Source: Paenibacillus agilis
GTDB lineage: Bacteria; Bacillota; Bacilli; Paenibacillales; Paenibacillaceae
DNA length: 64,000 bases
Direction: 5' to 3'
Assembly (NCBI RefSeq): GCF_007786455.1
Contig: NZ_VNJK01000001.1
Coordinates: 2,068,074-2,132,073 of the forward strand
Shown in pieces: positions 52,774-62,309 of this stretch (position 1 is the first letter of the stretch; each line of letters opens with the position of its first letter). The notes below the pieces were generated by a model. The model had not been told where the DNA came from. It searched no databases and saw only the letters and a list, made by a program, of their open reading frames with translations. Made by a program: the position numbers and the translations under genes.

Positions 52774-53214
52774 AAACAGAAGTTTGATAATAAAAATCAA
52801 AAAATAATTCTTGGCGAAAAGTCAGCTGCTATTCCACTAATATCTGAAGACATTGATGTAGGATACTCCTCTGTCGTCACAAAGGACAAACAATACACTG
52901 TTCATGACGGTAAGGATTATGGATCAGGTGTACTTATGAAAGAAATTAATGTAGAGAAAGAGGTTACGTCCAAACCCGTAGGTAAACACCAGACATTAGA
53001 ACTTTCTGTGCTCGCTATATCGGTTTCTAAAGAGATTTCTGTTAAAGTTTTTAACGGTGAGGTGTTGCTGAAAGAAGTGTTCTTGTCTCCAAGTAGTAGT
53101 GGTCAAACGGTTATACTAGATATTAAAGGTGCTAAGGAACTTAAGGTGACTGCGAAATTAGTTGATTTAGTTGGTGTTAAAGATACAATCTTCCTTGCAG
53201 GTACATATAAATAA
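52774..53214 (+). pseudogene. 5'-truncated fragment of a secreted beta-rich protein
   Basis: The frame is open from 52774 (after TGA) with KQKFDNKNQKIILGEKSAAI, PLISEDIDVGYSSVVTKDKQ and then the part after ATG 52936 (MKEINVEKEVTSKPVGKHQT... to FLAGTYK). No start or ribosome site precedes the first 54 codons, so the N-terminus with signal peptide is lost. The sequence looks like a stalk or beta-sandwich domain of a surface protein. The last 92 codons could be translated alone, but that is doubtful. Confidence 0.5.
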
Positions 53215-53259
53215 TACAAGCATTTAGACAGTAGTCTGGAACAGTTAATTTATTGGAAT

Positions 53260-53293
53260 AGAGTCAGCCTGTTGTTTTTCACCAGCTGACTCT
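53260..53293. terminator. Hairpin between converging units
   Basis: AGAGTCAGC pairs with GCTGACTCT (9 bp, 16-nt loop); no good T run. Confidence 0.4.
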
Positions 53294-53351
53294 GTCCTTG
53301 TTAACTCAACTGCCCGTTAGCTTAATGAAATGGCTGTTAAATAATAATTAA

Positions 53352-55325
53352 TCATAAATCCCTAAAATCTTTCATACTTTCTCCAAGAATATAGTGTGAA
53401 AACCACATCAAATTCTGCTTCATAAGAGCCACACTAACTTCTGGTTGGTCAGAACTATGTCCCATTTCTTTAAATATAATTAATTCCGTATCCACTTCCA
53501 TATCCCTTAATCCTTGAAATAGCTCATATGCATTTGGAGTTCGAACTCTTGCATCCTTTTCGCCATGTTGGATTAAGGTTGGAGTGCAGGCAGATTTAAT
53601 ATATGTCATTGGTGATGTTTTCGTATATATCTCTGGATCATTCCATGGATTATTTCCTAGATACATCCTAATAAAGTAAGGTATATCTGTATTTGCATAA
53701 TGGGTACTCCAATTCGTAATTCCGCCTCCAACTGAAATAGCTTTAAATCTATTGCTAAACGTAGAACAGAAAGCTGATATAAATCCCCCGTTGCTCCAAC
53801 CCATAACCCCTACTCTATCTTTATCTGCAATCCCTTTGTCAACTAGTTTATCCACTCCAGATATAACATCATCGTAGTCAGCAATTCCTAGTTTTCTATA
53901 GTTTGCTTTTAAAAATTCATCACCATAACCCGAACTTCCCCTGTAGTTTGGTTCTAAAACGATAAAGCCTTTTTCAATAAACGGTTCTATAGGATATTTC
54001 TCATTAAAACAGTCTGAAAATATGGGGAATGACGCCCAAGCTGGACCACCATGGATAACCACTAATAAGGGATATTTTTTAGTTGCATCAAACTCTTCTG
54101 GGGTTGATAACACTCCCTCTATTTCAAGACCATCACTACTTTTCCAGGAGATAATTTGGCGGTTACTTTTAAGCTTTCCTGTAAAGAAGCTATTTTCATT
54201 CGTTATTTTTGTATCGCCTAAATAAATTTCAAAGGTTTCATTTGTTGTAGCCTTATTATAGGATATATAATTCCCATCCCTTGTGATAGAAGCATCCATG
54301 ATAAAGCAATCTACTTTTTCGCTTAACATTTCCACAGCACCATCCTCAGATAGCAACCCAATAACATAGTTCGTTTTATTCTGCCATCTAATTAAAATTC
54401 CTTTCGCTGTCCAGCGTAATGGAGTAATCGTACTATCAACATCTGTTAAGGGCTGAATTCGCTCGCCATTATTAATATCATATACCTCTACTGTACTGTC
54501 TTGTATGTGTGTCTTATAGTAATCTTTCTCTCTTATGCTTGCGGAGTAACATATTTTATTTCCTTCAGGAGAAAAGTAAACGCTCCCTCTAAACAACTTA
54601 TCGATATTCATTTTTTCTAGCTTTCCAGCTATAATATCTAGTATGTATATATCTTTATTAATATTATCTCCCATGTTCGGGCTTGGTGAAGCCATTAATA
54701 CAACCTTTTCCCCATCATTTGAAATATCAAATTCATGGATATGAAAATCCTTCCCATCAGTTAGTTGATAAACAGCACTATTTTCGTGTTCATATTTATC
54801 ATTCTGTATCTCTTTTTCTATTTCAATGTAATATAAACTATTATTCCGGTATTCCTTACCTACATGATGGAAATCTCCATATGGCTGCTTACATTTTGTT
54901 ATCCCCTCAGATTCTTTTGACTGTGCAACATAATAAAAACCCTTACCAGTAGGCTCCCATTTGAATGTACTGACCCCTTCTTTTTCATCAGTAATTTGAA
55001 CTCCACTATAACCATCTATTGACTTAACAAAGATCTGATTTTTCTTATTATCCCTGTCACCAACTGGACTAAGATACGCGATATACCTGGAATCTGGAGA
55101 CCATACTGGGTATGTGCTATCTATATTCCTAGTTGTTAATGGGTAGCTCTGCCCATTATCTTTTTCATATATCCATACATGATTCCTATATTTATTGTCT
55201 TTCCAGTTAGCTGTCTTCTTCACAAATGCTACGTTTTTGCCATCATCACTTATGTTTGTACCTGATAAGGTTGGTAATGAAATAATCTCTTCTATACTTA
55301 GATATGTTTTTTCATTCATTTTCAT
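53352..55325 (-). CDS. S9-family prolyl-oligopeptidase-like peptidase
   Basis: 657 residues. An N-terminal WD40-like beta-propeller (about 20-390) with repeats such as YPVWSPDSRYIAYLSP and FKWEPTGKGFYYVA gates a C-terminal peptidase. Catalytic motifs: GWSNGGF with Ser, HGEKDARV with Asp, and MGHSSDQP with His; LVVIHGGPAW is the oxyanion segment. It resembles acylaminoacyl-peptidases and YuxL-type enzymes. No signal peptide is seen, so it is cytosolic. GAGGGGG is 7 nt upstream of ATG 55325. Confidence 0.93.
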   Translation of the reverse strand: MKMNEKTYLSIEEIISLPTLSGTNISDDGKNVAFVKKTANWKDNKYRNHVWIYEKDNGQSYPLTTRNIDSTYPVWSPDSRYIAYLSPVGDRDNKKNQIFVKSIDGYSGVQITDEKEGVSTFKWEPTGKGFYYVAQSKESEGITKCKQPYGDFHHVGKEYRNNSLYYIEIEKEIQNDKYEHENSAVYQLTDGKDFHIHEFDISNDGEKVVLMASPSPNMGDNINKDIYILDIIAGKLEKMNIDKLFRGSVYFSPEGNKICYSASIREKDYYKTHIQDSTVEVYDINNGERIQPLTDVDSTITPLRWTAKGILIRWQNKTNYVIGLLSEDGAVEMLSEKVDCFIMDASITRDGNYISYNKATTNETFEIYLGDTKITNENSFFTGKLKSNRQIISWKSSDGLEIEGVLSTPEEFDATKKYPLLVVIHGGPAWASFPIFSDCFNEKYPIEPFIEKGFIVLEPNYRGSSGYGDEFLKANYRKLGIADYDDVISGVDKLVDKGIADKDRVGVMGWSNGGFISAFCSTFSNRFKAISVGGGITNWSTHYANTDIPYFIRMYLGNNPWNDPEIYTKTSPMTYIKSACTPTLIQHGEKDARVRTPNAYELFQGLRDMEVDTELIIFKEMGHSSDQPEVSVALMKQNLMWFSHYILGESMKDFRDL

Positions 55326-55474
55326 TAATAAACCCCCTCGTGATGTATAGAAGAATATATTTATTTCAAGATATTGTCAATGAAAATCAAATTAAATATT
55401 ATATAGTATTTTGTACTATGTCTGTAAGTAGTATTAGACTATATGGTTGCTCATCTTTGGAATCGCTATAAAAC

Positions 55475-55502
55475 AAAAAAAGCCGCAGCTATGCGACTTT
55501 TA
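55475..55502 (-). terminator. Terminator of EutQ-like gene
   Basis: AAAAAAAGCCGCAGCTATGCGACTTTT: on the minus strand a GTCGC/GCGGC stem then a T run. The AAAACAAAAAAA-GCCGC core is shared with 57722-57752 and 62553-62579. Confidence 0.6.
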
Positions 55503-55606
55503 AGTAAATATGTTTTTTAGCAGACACCTTCGTATAATCCTTTATTTATAAAAGAACCATAGTCAAGAATCAATTGTTTGCATTTGCTCTAATAGAAATT
55601 AGAATG

Positions 55607-56065
55607 TTATGCTTGTTCTGCCCAGTTAGCAGGATATGTTACATAGATAAATCGTGCATATTCTGGTACAGAAAATTGAATGTTACTTCCTTTAGGAATC
55701 AGGATCACTTCTCCTGGACCAGCAGACACCTTTGTACCATCAATGATAACATCCAGATGTCCCTCAATCACATAGTCAATTTCATCATAGTTAAGTGTCC
55801 AGTCAAAGGTTGTTTCTTTCATCTCCATGATACCGCAGCCAAGTCTTGGACTTTCTTTTAGAGAAAAAAGATCTTTACAATAGACGATATCATTAGGGTT
55901 GCCTGTATCGAGACGATCCTCTTCTGTAACTTTCATATTTGGCACTTTAACAGAAGTAATTCCTCCAGGGCCTCTATGAACGTTCTGTTCAATAGCATCA
56001 GCCCCTACTTTCTCCATGATCATTGTACGAACCATTTCTTCAATCATTTTTTTATCGATATTCAT
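55607..56065 (-). CDS. EutQ-like cupin
   Basis: 152 residues with one cupin barrel. The N-terminal helix IEEMVRTMIMEKVG precedes it, then KDLFSLKESPRLGCGIMEMK, DEIDYVIEGHLDVIIDG and AGPGEVILIPKGSNIQF, and the C-terminal YVTYPANW, all typical of EutQ, an ethanolamine-utilisation acetate-kinase-like cupin. No other eut gene is near, so the role is unclear. AGGAG lies 8 nt upstream of ATG. A long hairpin lies in its upstream region. Confidence 0.85.
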   Translation of the reverse strand: MNIDKKMIEEMVRTMIMEKVGADAIEQNVHRGPGGITSVKVPNMKVTEEDRLDTGNPNDIVYCKDLFSLKESPRLGCGIMEMKETTFDWTLNYDEIDYVIEGHLDVIIDGTKVSAGPGEVILIPKGSNIQFSVPEYARFIYVTYPANWAEQA

Positions 56066-56570
56066 AAGTACTCTCCTCTGCTTCTAAGGTGCAGTTTTTT
56101 GGAACCATTTTATTTGCAATGAGCATAGCAACCGTTACAGCGGTGATACACTTTTGAACATTGATTCAATTCTCGTCTAATAGGACAAGTTGTGTTGTTA
56201 ATGTTCTCATATCTATTCCTACACGTAACAATACTTCTCCTGAAAATAAACAAAAAGAGACCTAAAGTTATACCGCTTCCTATCAAGTAGGAACGTTATA
56301 ACCTTAAAGCCTCTTTGCTTTAGTAAGACTACGCCTTTGTAGTCATCTATTATATTTCAAACGTGAATGAAACTGTTATTCTACTCGCTGTAGATTCAAA
56401 TTGCATACTCCCTTTTAGTTTATCCTCTACATAGTTATTTACAATAGAGAAACCTAAACTTTTTGTGAACATTTTTCAACGTTGAATCTATTGCGATCAT
56501 CTATATGCAATAAGTCTTTTGAAATGTACCTCGTCCCGCTCCACCAATGTATCTCAAACAGATGATATGA
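56066..56570 (-). other. Gap with long hairpin (56252-56316)
   Basis: On the minus strand AAAGAGGCTTTAAGGTTATA pairs with TATAACTTTAGGTCTCTTT around a TTCCTA/TAGGAA inner stem, followed by TTTTTGTTT. It ends messages from the alpha/beta hydrolase or acts as an attenuator before eutQ. Protein-like codons just before the eutQ start are not enough for a gene. Confidence 0.5.
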
Positions 56571-57554
56571 TTATTTTATTTTACCCGTAAAATCTCTTAT
56601 TTTTTCAGAGATTTCTTTTGGATGAGAACGATATAAATAATGTCCCGCTTCCAATAAGACCATTTCTCCATGTACAGACTTCTCTATTTGCTTCTCATGT
56701 TCGGGAATCCATCGGTCCGTCACAGGGTGATCCGCTTGGACAAAGAAAAGGACAGGTAAATTTGAAGGAAAAGTTAACTGTTCTGCTGCTTTAAAGTTGG
56801 AATACATGCTCACTGCCTCATTTAGCTGAGTTGTATTATACATGTTTTTGTATCTCAAAATGTTCAATCGTTCTTTCGTTTGTTCATCATAGGGCAGTCC
56901 ATCATAAGGGTCAGCACCTAGTTTCAATTGTAAACGGGCGAAACCCAAATTGCGGAACCATTTAATCGGTTCTATCTCTGACGAATCAATCTTCTGTTCA
57001 CTCAGTGAGGGAACACTACTATCCAGCCCGATAAATGCTTTCACTTCGTTTGGGTATTGGTTCACATAATCCAGACTATAGATCCCTGAAATAGAATGAC
57101 CCATGAGAATATAACGATCTACATGGAGGTGTTGTAACACTTCATGAATTTCGCTTACGATGTTTGCTGTGCTGCGCTCTTTCTGGGTTTGATCACTCAA
57201 ACCGTAACCAAAAGGTTCAATCACGATGACTTTATAATAAGGGATTAACTCTGATATAAGTGGCTTAAAATCAAGTGCAGGTGCAGCTGTTCCATAACCA
57301 GGAAGAATCACAACGGTTTCTTCACCTTGACCTTGAATGAAAACATTCATTCGTTTTCTATTTACAGATACATGTTGACCGTATTGTTCCATTCTATTTT
57401 GTTCTATATGGCTGCTGATTTTATTTACGGTATATACGATGGCGATAAAAAGTAGGATAGCTATAACTACTGCGACGAGTACTCTAAGCAAAATATGTAG
57501 AATTCTCTTTGTTTTTGTACTATTCCTTACTTCCTTTCCTGCTGGTTCTGTCAA
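56571..57554 (-). CDS. Alpha/beta hydrolase, membrane-anchored
   Basis: 327 residues. An N-terminal anchor (HILLRVLVAVVIAILLFIAIVYTV) precedes an alpha/beta-hydrolase fold with VVILPGYGTAAP (oxyanion), the nucleophile elbow GHSISG, and an EAGHYLY His near the C-terminus. TTG 57554 is used; GAGGAG is 9 nt upstream. It is the intact relative of the decayed copy at 12820-13011. Substrates are not predictable. Confidence 0.88.
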   Translation of the reverse strand: MTEPAGKEVRNSTKTKRILHILLRVLVAVVIAILLFIAIVYTVNKISSHIEQNRMEQYGQHVSVNRKRMNVFIQGQGEETVVILPGYGTAAPALDFKPLISELIPYYKVIVIEPFGYGLSDQTQKERSTANIVSEIHEVLQHLHVDRYILMGHSISGIYSLDYVNQYPNEVKAFIGLDSSVPSLSEQKIDSSEIEPIKWFRNLGFARLQLKLGADPYDGLPYDEQTKERLNILRYKNMYNTTQLNEAVSMYSNFKAAEQLTFPSNLPVLFFVQADHPVTDRWIPEHEKQIEKSVHGEMVLLEAGHYLYRSHPKEISEKIRDFTGKIK

Positions 57555-57678
57555 ACTCTTCAGCTCCTCTTGTTATCTATACAATAGCCCGCAGTCCACT
57601 AATGCAAGTCTAGTAAACCAAGATGTCTTCTCAATGAATGCAATATGAACGGAGCATGAACAAAGTTTTTCGGCATTG

Positions 57679-57780
57679 GTACAGGAACTTGTCCTTGACT
57701 CGGATAAGAATTTGTACCGATACAACAAAAAAGCCGCTTTAATAGCGACTTTCACTGGGACCATGTTCTTGTCCGATATA
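57679..57780. repeat. Repeat with right-end-like module order
   Basis: Modules: an imperfect hairpin starting GGTACAGGAACTTGTCC (57679-57718), then ACAACAAAAAAGCCGC..GCGACTTT (57722-57752), then GGGACCATGTTCTTGTCCGAT (57757-57777). The order and the last module resemble the transposon right end (AAAACAAAAAAACCGC..GCGGT, then GTCCCTATGTTCTTGTCATCCGACA-type), but with CC for A at the site core. Confidence 0.5.
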
Positions 57781-57797
57781 TACTTTTAATTTCAATC

Positions 57798-58505
57798 TTA
57801 TGTACATCCACCACAATCTCGGTGATACTTAATGAGCTCATTTCCGTTGATCCCAAGATATTCATATGCTTTATCAACCATGACTTGATCTTTATCGTAT
57901 AGTTGGCATGAAGAGATCCCACTTGCTTCTGTTACATAATTTAATTGATGAACCATGTATTCACTATTACAAAGTACAACTGCTTTATTACTATAGTTTA
58001 AAACATCTTGTTGGAACTTTACTGCATGCTCTGCAACCTCTGGAGAATAAACAGCAGGCATTCCGTCACTAGTCGTCATAAATCTATGATCTACAAAAAT
58101 ACTAAGTTCCCCTTTTTGAAACTCAGAACAAACGGAAAGAATCGCTGAAGCTACATGTTCTACATCTTCATATCCACTAAATAGACCTTTCACTTGAAAA
58201 GAAAGTACACGGGTTTCGGTGTCGAGATGATACTTGAATCTTTGGTTAAACGGGGGATTAAACTCATCCTTTTGATAAGCAGTGTCAATGGAGAATCTTT
58301 CATTTGAGAATAAGTACATTACAGGAACATTCAAAGCAATTGCAATCTTTTCAATATTAACTAAACTAATATTTCGATGACCACTCTCAACAGAACTAAT
58401 GTAACCCCTATCTAACTCTGCACGATAAGCTAATACTTCTTGTGAAATACCTGCACGTGCACGAAGTTCTTTAATGCGCCTCCCAAAATCCTTTTTAATG
58501 TCCAA
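57798..58505 (-). CDS. XRE-family regulator with C-terminal sensor-like domain
   Basis: 235 residues. The N-terminal helix-turn-helix (GRRIKELRARAGISQEVLAY, SSVESGHRNISLVNIEKIAI) is followed by a 150-residue alpha/beta domain (VLSFQVKGLFSGYEDVEHV..., IFVDHRFMTTSDGMPAVYSPE) of unknown type and ends with HRDCGGCT, a possible metal- or redox-sensing tail. TTG 58505 has AAGGAG 10 nt upstream. The target is unknown. Confidence 0.8.
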   Translation of the reverse strand: MDIKKDFGRRIKELRARAGISQEVLAYRAELDRGYISSVESGHRNISLVNIEKIAIALNVPVMYLFSNERFSIDTAYQKDEFNPPFNQRFKYHLDTETRVLSFQVKGLFSGYEDVEHVASAILSVCSEFQKGELSIFVDHRFMTTSDGMPAVYSPEVAEHAVKFQQDVLNYSNKAVVLCNSEYMVHQLNYVTEASGISSCQLYDKDQVMVDKAYEYLGINGNELIKYHRDCGGCT

Positions 58506-58931
58506 AGAAAATACACTCCTTAGTTGGAAGCTATAATCAATTCATCTTATAAGAGTACTTTCGTGAATGATATGCTTTTAACTAAACATATGCATATGTA
58601 CAAGAAGAGAAATAATTATATACATGTGACTTATAGTGAACAGACATTCTGATTAAGGGGTGATAAAATTTAAGTGGAAATTGTATGTTTGAAGGTACAT
58701 TTTATTAAAATTTATTTAACGGTATCTTAGGAAGACTTGTAGGAACTGATAATATAGAGAATACCATTGAACAATTATCTTAAAAAGCTTCAAATTAAAT
58801 TCACTATGAAATGGCTTCTGATAAGTTCAGAAGCCATCTTTAATAGGTATTAATATTTCCTCAATTATTACTATAAGGAAAGCCGTAGAAAGATAGTTTG
58901 ACCCATTCTTCTACGGCTTTATTAATATTAT
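58506..58931. other. Gap with two hairpins and a possible peptide remnant
   Basis: ATGGCTTCTGA/TCAGAAGCCAT (58811-58836, plus strand) and AAGCCGTAGAA/TTCTACGGCTT (58880-58920, minus-strand terminator of the next gene). Upstream of the first, an interrupted plus frame reads FNGILGRLVGTDNIENTIEQ; it may be a small-peptide remnant. Confidence 0.45.
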
Positions 58932-59360
58932 TTAGATTGCACGCACTGTAACTCTGTATCCAAGATTACCTGTTCCATTACTGGAAACTATTTTTACATA
59001 GTATGTTCCATCTGAAGTTGGGTTGAATGTGGATAGAACTTGGCCATTGTGAGTTGTTGCTGTTGCAACTTGATTCCAATTACTGTCGTATATCTTAATA
59101 GTTAGTGAAATCCAATCAGTATTATTATCATCGCCTAGCCAGTATCTAATTGTGCTACCTTGGCTCTTCTGATAATTGAATGAGAGATTTGCCTCTCCAT
59201 TGGCACCTAAATACCAGTTAGATTCTAACAATATTGCTTGTGTTTCTACATCACTTGCAGCAGATACAGATTGCTGTGGTGCAGCTTGTACAGCTTGTGT
59301 TGCAGGAAGTACCCCTAGTAATGTAGCCAAAGTTGACAAAACCACTAATTTCTTTTTCAT
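58932..59360 (-). CDS. Small secreted beta-sandwich protein
   Basis: 142 residues with a signal peptide (KKLVVLSTLATLLGVLPATQAVQA). The mature 110 residues are rich in Asn, Thr, Trp and Tyr with alternating strands (SNWYLGANGEANLSFNYQKS, IKIYDSNWNQVATATT, GTYYVKIVSSNGTGNLGYRV), similar to pre-peptidase C-terminal (PPC)-like domains. No enzyme motif is visible. AGGGAG is upstream. It has its own terminator. Confidence 0.8.
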   Translation of the reverse strand: MKKKLVVLSTLATLLGVLPATQAVQAAPQQSVSAASDVETQAILLESNWYLGANGEANLSFNYQKSQGSTIRYWLGDDNNTDWISLTIKIYDSNWNQVATATTHNGQVLSTFNPTSDGTYYVKIVSSNGTGNLGYRVTVRAI

Positions 59361-59878
59361 ATACCCATCTCCCTAAATAGTAGAATAGATGCGACATGTG
59401 TTAGTTCGTCTGAGATAATAATAACATGATTGGGAAATTATCTCAATACGTGATACCGATATCTTTTATTTTATTTTTTAACTTTTTTGGGATATGTTTT
59501 ACAAACGGGAATATACACCCTATTTATCTCTTCTTTCACAGTACCAGTCATTGAATCCTTTTCTCAAAAATCCTTACTACCTGCACCTATAGCTAAAAAA
59601 TCGAAAGAGATTTACGAGGCTAACCGGTATGTAGTACTTAAGCTTTATCGGAATTATTGGTGGCACTCCCCAGCAGCTCGAGTCTGCGTATAGATAACCC
59701 ATTATTTTTAAGATATAGTCGTAAAGCTCGTCTATGGACAATTCCTTGTGCAATTCGCCAAGCTGGCTCGTATCGTTGGATATAGGCGAGACTTCTTCTT
59801 TTTTGATCAGCCATAGCGGAGATGAAGAGCCCTATACAAACAGAAACATATATATTTTGAAATTCCTTCTATTCGCGA
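59361..59878. other. Gap with a possible minus-strand remnant
   Basis: Minus-strand codons around 59660-59850 read LWLIKKEEVSPISNDTSQLG, ELHKELSIDELYDYILKNNG, LSIRRLELLGSATNNSDKA, which look protein-like but have no start and no family I know. Confidence 0.3.
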
Positions 59879-59934
59879 TCCACTATCAAAAAAAGAACAC
59901 GCTGAATGTGGCGTGTTCTTTTTTTTGATAGTGG
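59879..59934. repeat. Long inverted repeat downstream of secA2
   Basis: A 22-23-bp stem beginning CCACTATCAAAAAAAGAACA and ending in its complement, 7-nt loop. The arms hold A and T runs, so it works as a bidirectional terminator. The length and terminal GTGG/CCAC are also compatible with a miniature element. Confidence 0.65.
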
Positions 59935-60032
59935 CGGAATTGCCCCTCTGTCTTCGTTGCTAATCTCACAGACTGTTTCCTTCATTTCTGAGCGATCTCC
60001 TAATAGTAGGAATCTACTCATACTCTTCTCGA

Positions 60033-62309
60033 TTAAAATTTCGACCATCTGAATACCGGACTCAACATCTTGCGAATCCAAAAAGCAAATATGGGCACCG
60101 CGGTCCATGAGCTGCGCTTATTCTGGATGTATTGATCATTGATAATATAAGTCCGAGTGGACGCAGGGCTCTTCAGCCCGAACTCTTCCCACTTTGCCGG
60201 ATCATTCGAACCTCTGAGCCTCGCAAGCATATTCGCTGACTCTCTATTTATTTTAGACGGAATTTGCTCGTAGGCTTGGGTGATTTGCACATGAAATTCG
60301 TCGATCGGATTGCGGCTGGCAAGGCTCTCCAAGTGGATGCCTTCGCGAATGTAAGAGACGTATGCAAGATGATCAGCCCAGAACTCGTCCATATAAAAAA
60401 GCCGTACCCGCTGCTCCGAAGGGCTCATCGGCTTCTCGCCTTTCAAAATTCCGAGCCGCTCCTCGTATAGAATTCGCCTCTGATCCTCCACCATATCTGA
60501 ATAACAGTTCAGTTCCTGCCGGATATGGAAGTTTTGGCCCATAATAACACGCTGAATATGCGCAATTTGGCTGCGGAGCACCGGTTCTTCGAGAGCCTCA
60601 TCCTGCCTAGGAGCGCGAATCACTTTATGGATGCCGAACCGAAGCAACAACTCGTCCTCCAAACTCACGAAAAATACGGAAGCTCCCGGATCACCTTGGC
60701 GGCCGGAACGCCCGCGCAGTTGGTCGTCGATCCGCACGCTTTCGTTCACATGTGTACCAATCACGTACAACCCGCCCAGCTTGGCGACAACCTCAGCTTG
60801 TGTGGGGTTGCCGCCGCCGAGCCGAATGTCTACGCCGCGTCCTGCCATATTCGTAGACACCGTCACGGCGCCGATTTCTCCCGCTTTGGCGATGATTTCG
60901 GCTTCTTTTTCGTCGTTTTTTGCATTTAGAACATGGCAAGGTACATTGGTAACTGTTAGCGCCGCCGCCAGCATGTCAGACTCCTCGACACTTGACGTAC
61001 CAATAAGAATAGGACGTCCCGTCGCATGGATGGACGAGATTTCTTGTACAAGCGCCTTAAGTTTGGCTTCTTTATGGGTATAAATCCGATGCGGATGGTC
61101 GATTCGTATGTTTGAACGGTTCGGCGGGATTTGCACGACCTGCAGCGCATAGATTTCTTCAAATTCCATTGCGGAAGCGTGCGCGGTAGCCGTCATTCCG
61201 CAAATCTTCGGATACAGGCTAAGGAAGTGCTGTAGGGTGATCATCCCGAGAATTTTCCCTTCGGCTTTCGACTGCAGCCCTTCTTTGGCCGAGAGCGCAG
61301 CTTGCAGCCTGTCCGGCAAATACCGGTTCTCCGCCACGCGGCCCGTATATTCTTCGATCAGCTCGATTTGCCCGTCCCGGACGATGTAATCGACGTCTCT
61401 TTTTAATAACGATTCCACATGCAGCGCACAATTTAATGACGTTAATAAATGAGTATTATGGCTATCGTATAAATTGCCGCATCCCAGCAGCGACTCCGCT
61501 TTCGCTGATCCTGCTTCATTCAAATAAACATTCCGCTGGAAATCGTCGAAGTCGTAATGCTCATCTTGCTTGAGCAGCCGAGCCACTTCTGCGAAACGAG
61601 TACCGTCGTTGCTGGAAGAGCCCGATTCGCCGGTGATGACTAGCGGCACCCGCGCTTCATCGAGCAGCAGTGAATCCGCTTCGTCGACAATGACGTAGTG
61701 GAAAGGACGATGCACAGTATCGTCTTCGATGAGTGCGATCGTGTCGCGCAAATAATCGAAACCCGCCTCTTTGGCCGTAACATAGGTTATATCTGCGGCG
61801 TACGCTTCCCGTTTCTCGGACAGGCTCATGCCCGCTTGAACCGAGTTTACTGTTAATCCGAGGAAACGATAGATCGGGCCCATCCACTCTGCATCTCGAT
61901 TTGCCAAATAGTCGTTAAAAGTCAGCACATGAACGCCTTCGCCGGACAGCGCATTTAGATAAGCAGGCATAACAGCAGAGAGTGTTTTTCCTTCACCGGT
62001 ATGCTGCTCGATCAAAGATCTCTCGTGCAGAGCGATGGCAGCCATGATCTGGACATCGTAAGGCTGTAATCCAAGCTTTCTCTTCGCTGTCTCGCAGACT
62101 AAGGCATAGGCATCGACAAGCAGCTCGTCCAAAGGCGTACCTGATCTTGCTTCCTTTTTCAACCGGACAGATTCCGCCTGCAGCTGCTTGTCGTCCCATG
62201 CTTCCAAATTCCGTTTCCTGATGAGCTCCGTTTTGTCTCGATAGCCTTTCAGCCTATGCCGGGTAACACGTTCTTTGAATTCTCGCAACAACTTGACGGC
62301 TACATTCAT
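60033..62309 (-). CDS. secA2: Accessory SecA (SecA2-type) preprotein translocase ATPase
   Basis: 758 residues, shorter than housekeeping SecA (about 835). Walker A-type QHTGEGKTLS, DEAD box VIVDEADSLLLDEARVP, TMSVSTNMAGRGVDIRLG-like motif VI segments and QLRGRSGRQGDPG are present; the C-terminal zinc tail of SecA1 is absent, the protein ending in a basic helix (FAFWIRKMLSPVFRWSKF). It may export a special set of proteins. AGGAGG is 11-12 nt upstream of ATG. GC content is clearly higher than in the surrounding genes, which hints at separate origin. Confidence 0.9.
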   Translation of the reverse strand: MNVAVKLLREFKERVTRHRLKGYRDKTELIRKRNLEAWDDKQLQAESVRLKKEARSGTPLDELLVDAYALVCETAKRKLGLQPYDVQIMAAIALHERSLIEQHTGEGKTLSAVMPAYLNALSGEGVHVLTFNDYLANRDAEWMGPIYRFLGLTVNSVQAGMSLSEKREAYAADITYVTAKEAGFDYLRDTIALIEDDTVHRPFHYVIVDEADSLLLDEARVPLVITGESGSSSNDGTRFAEVARLLKQDEHYDFDDFQRNVYLNEAGSAKAESLLGCGNLYDSHNTHLLTSLNCALHVESLLKRDVDYIVRDGQIELIEEYTGRVAENRYLPDRLQAALSAKEGLQSKAEGKILGMITLQHFLSLYPKICGMTATAHASAMEFEEIYALQVVQIPPNRSNIRIDHPHRIYTHKEAKLKALVQEISSIHATGRPILIGTSSVEESDMLAAALTVTNVPCHVLNAKNDEKEAEIIAKAGEIGAVTVSTNMAGRGVDIRLGGGNPTQAEVVAKLGGLYVIGTHVNESVRIDDQLRGRSGRQGDPGASVFFVSLEDELLLRFGIHKVIRAPRQDEALEEPVLRSQIAHIQRVIMGQNFHIRQELNCYSDMVEDQRRILYEERLGILKGEKPMSPSEQRVRLFYMDEFWADHLAYVSYIREGIHLESLASRNPIDEFHVQITQAYEQIPSKINRESANMLARLRGSNDPAKWEEFGLKSPASTRTYIINDQYIQNKRSSWTAVPIFAFWIRKMLSPVFRWSKF

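Noticed and set aside
56066-56330. T-box or other known riboswitch before eutQ
   Set aside because: The hairpin lacks the T-box AGGGTGGAACCGCG sequence and any other conserved riboswitch core that I can identify.
59869-60108. 79-codon frame overlapping the secA2 end
   Set aside because: It is shifted relative to secA2, runs through the long inverted repeat and has no start signal; treated as a shadow, although part of it looks protein-like.
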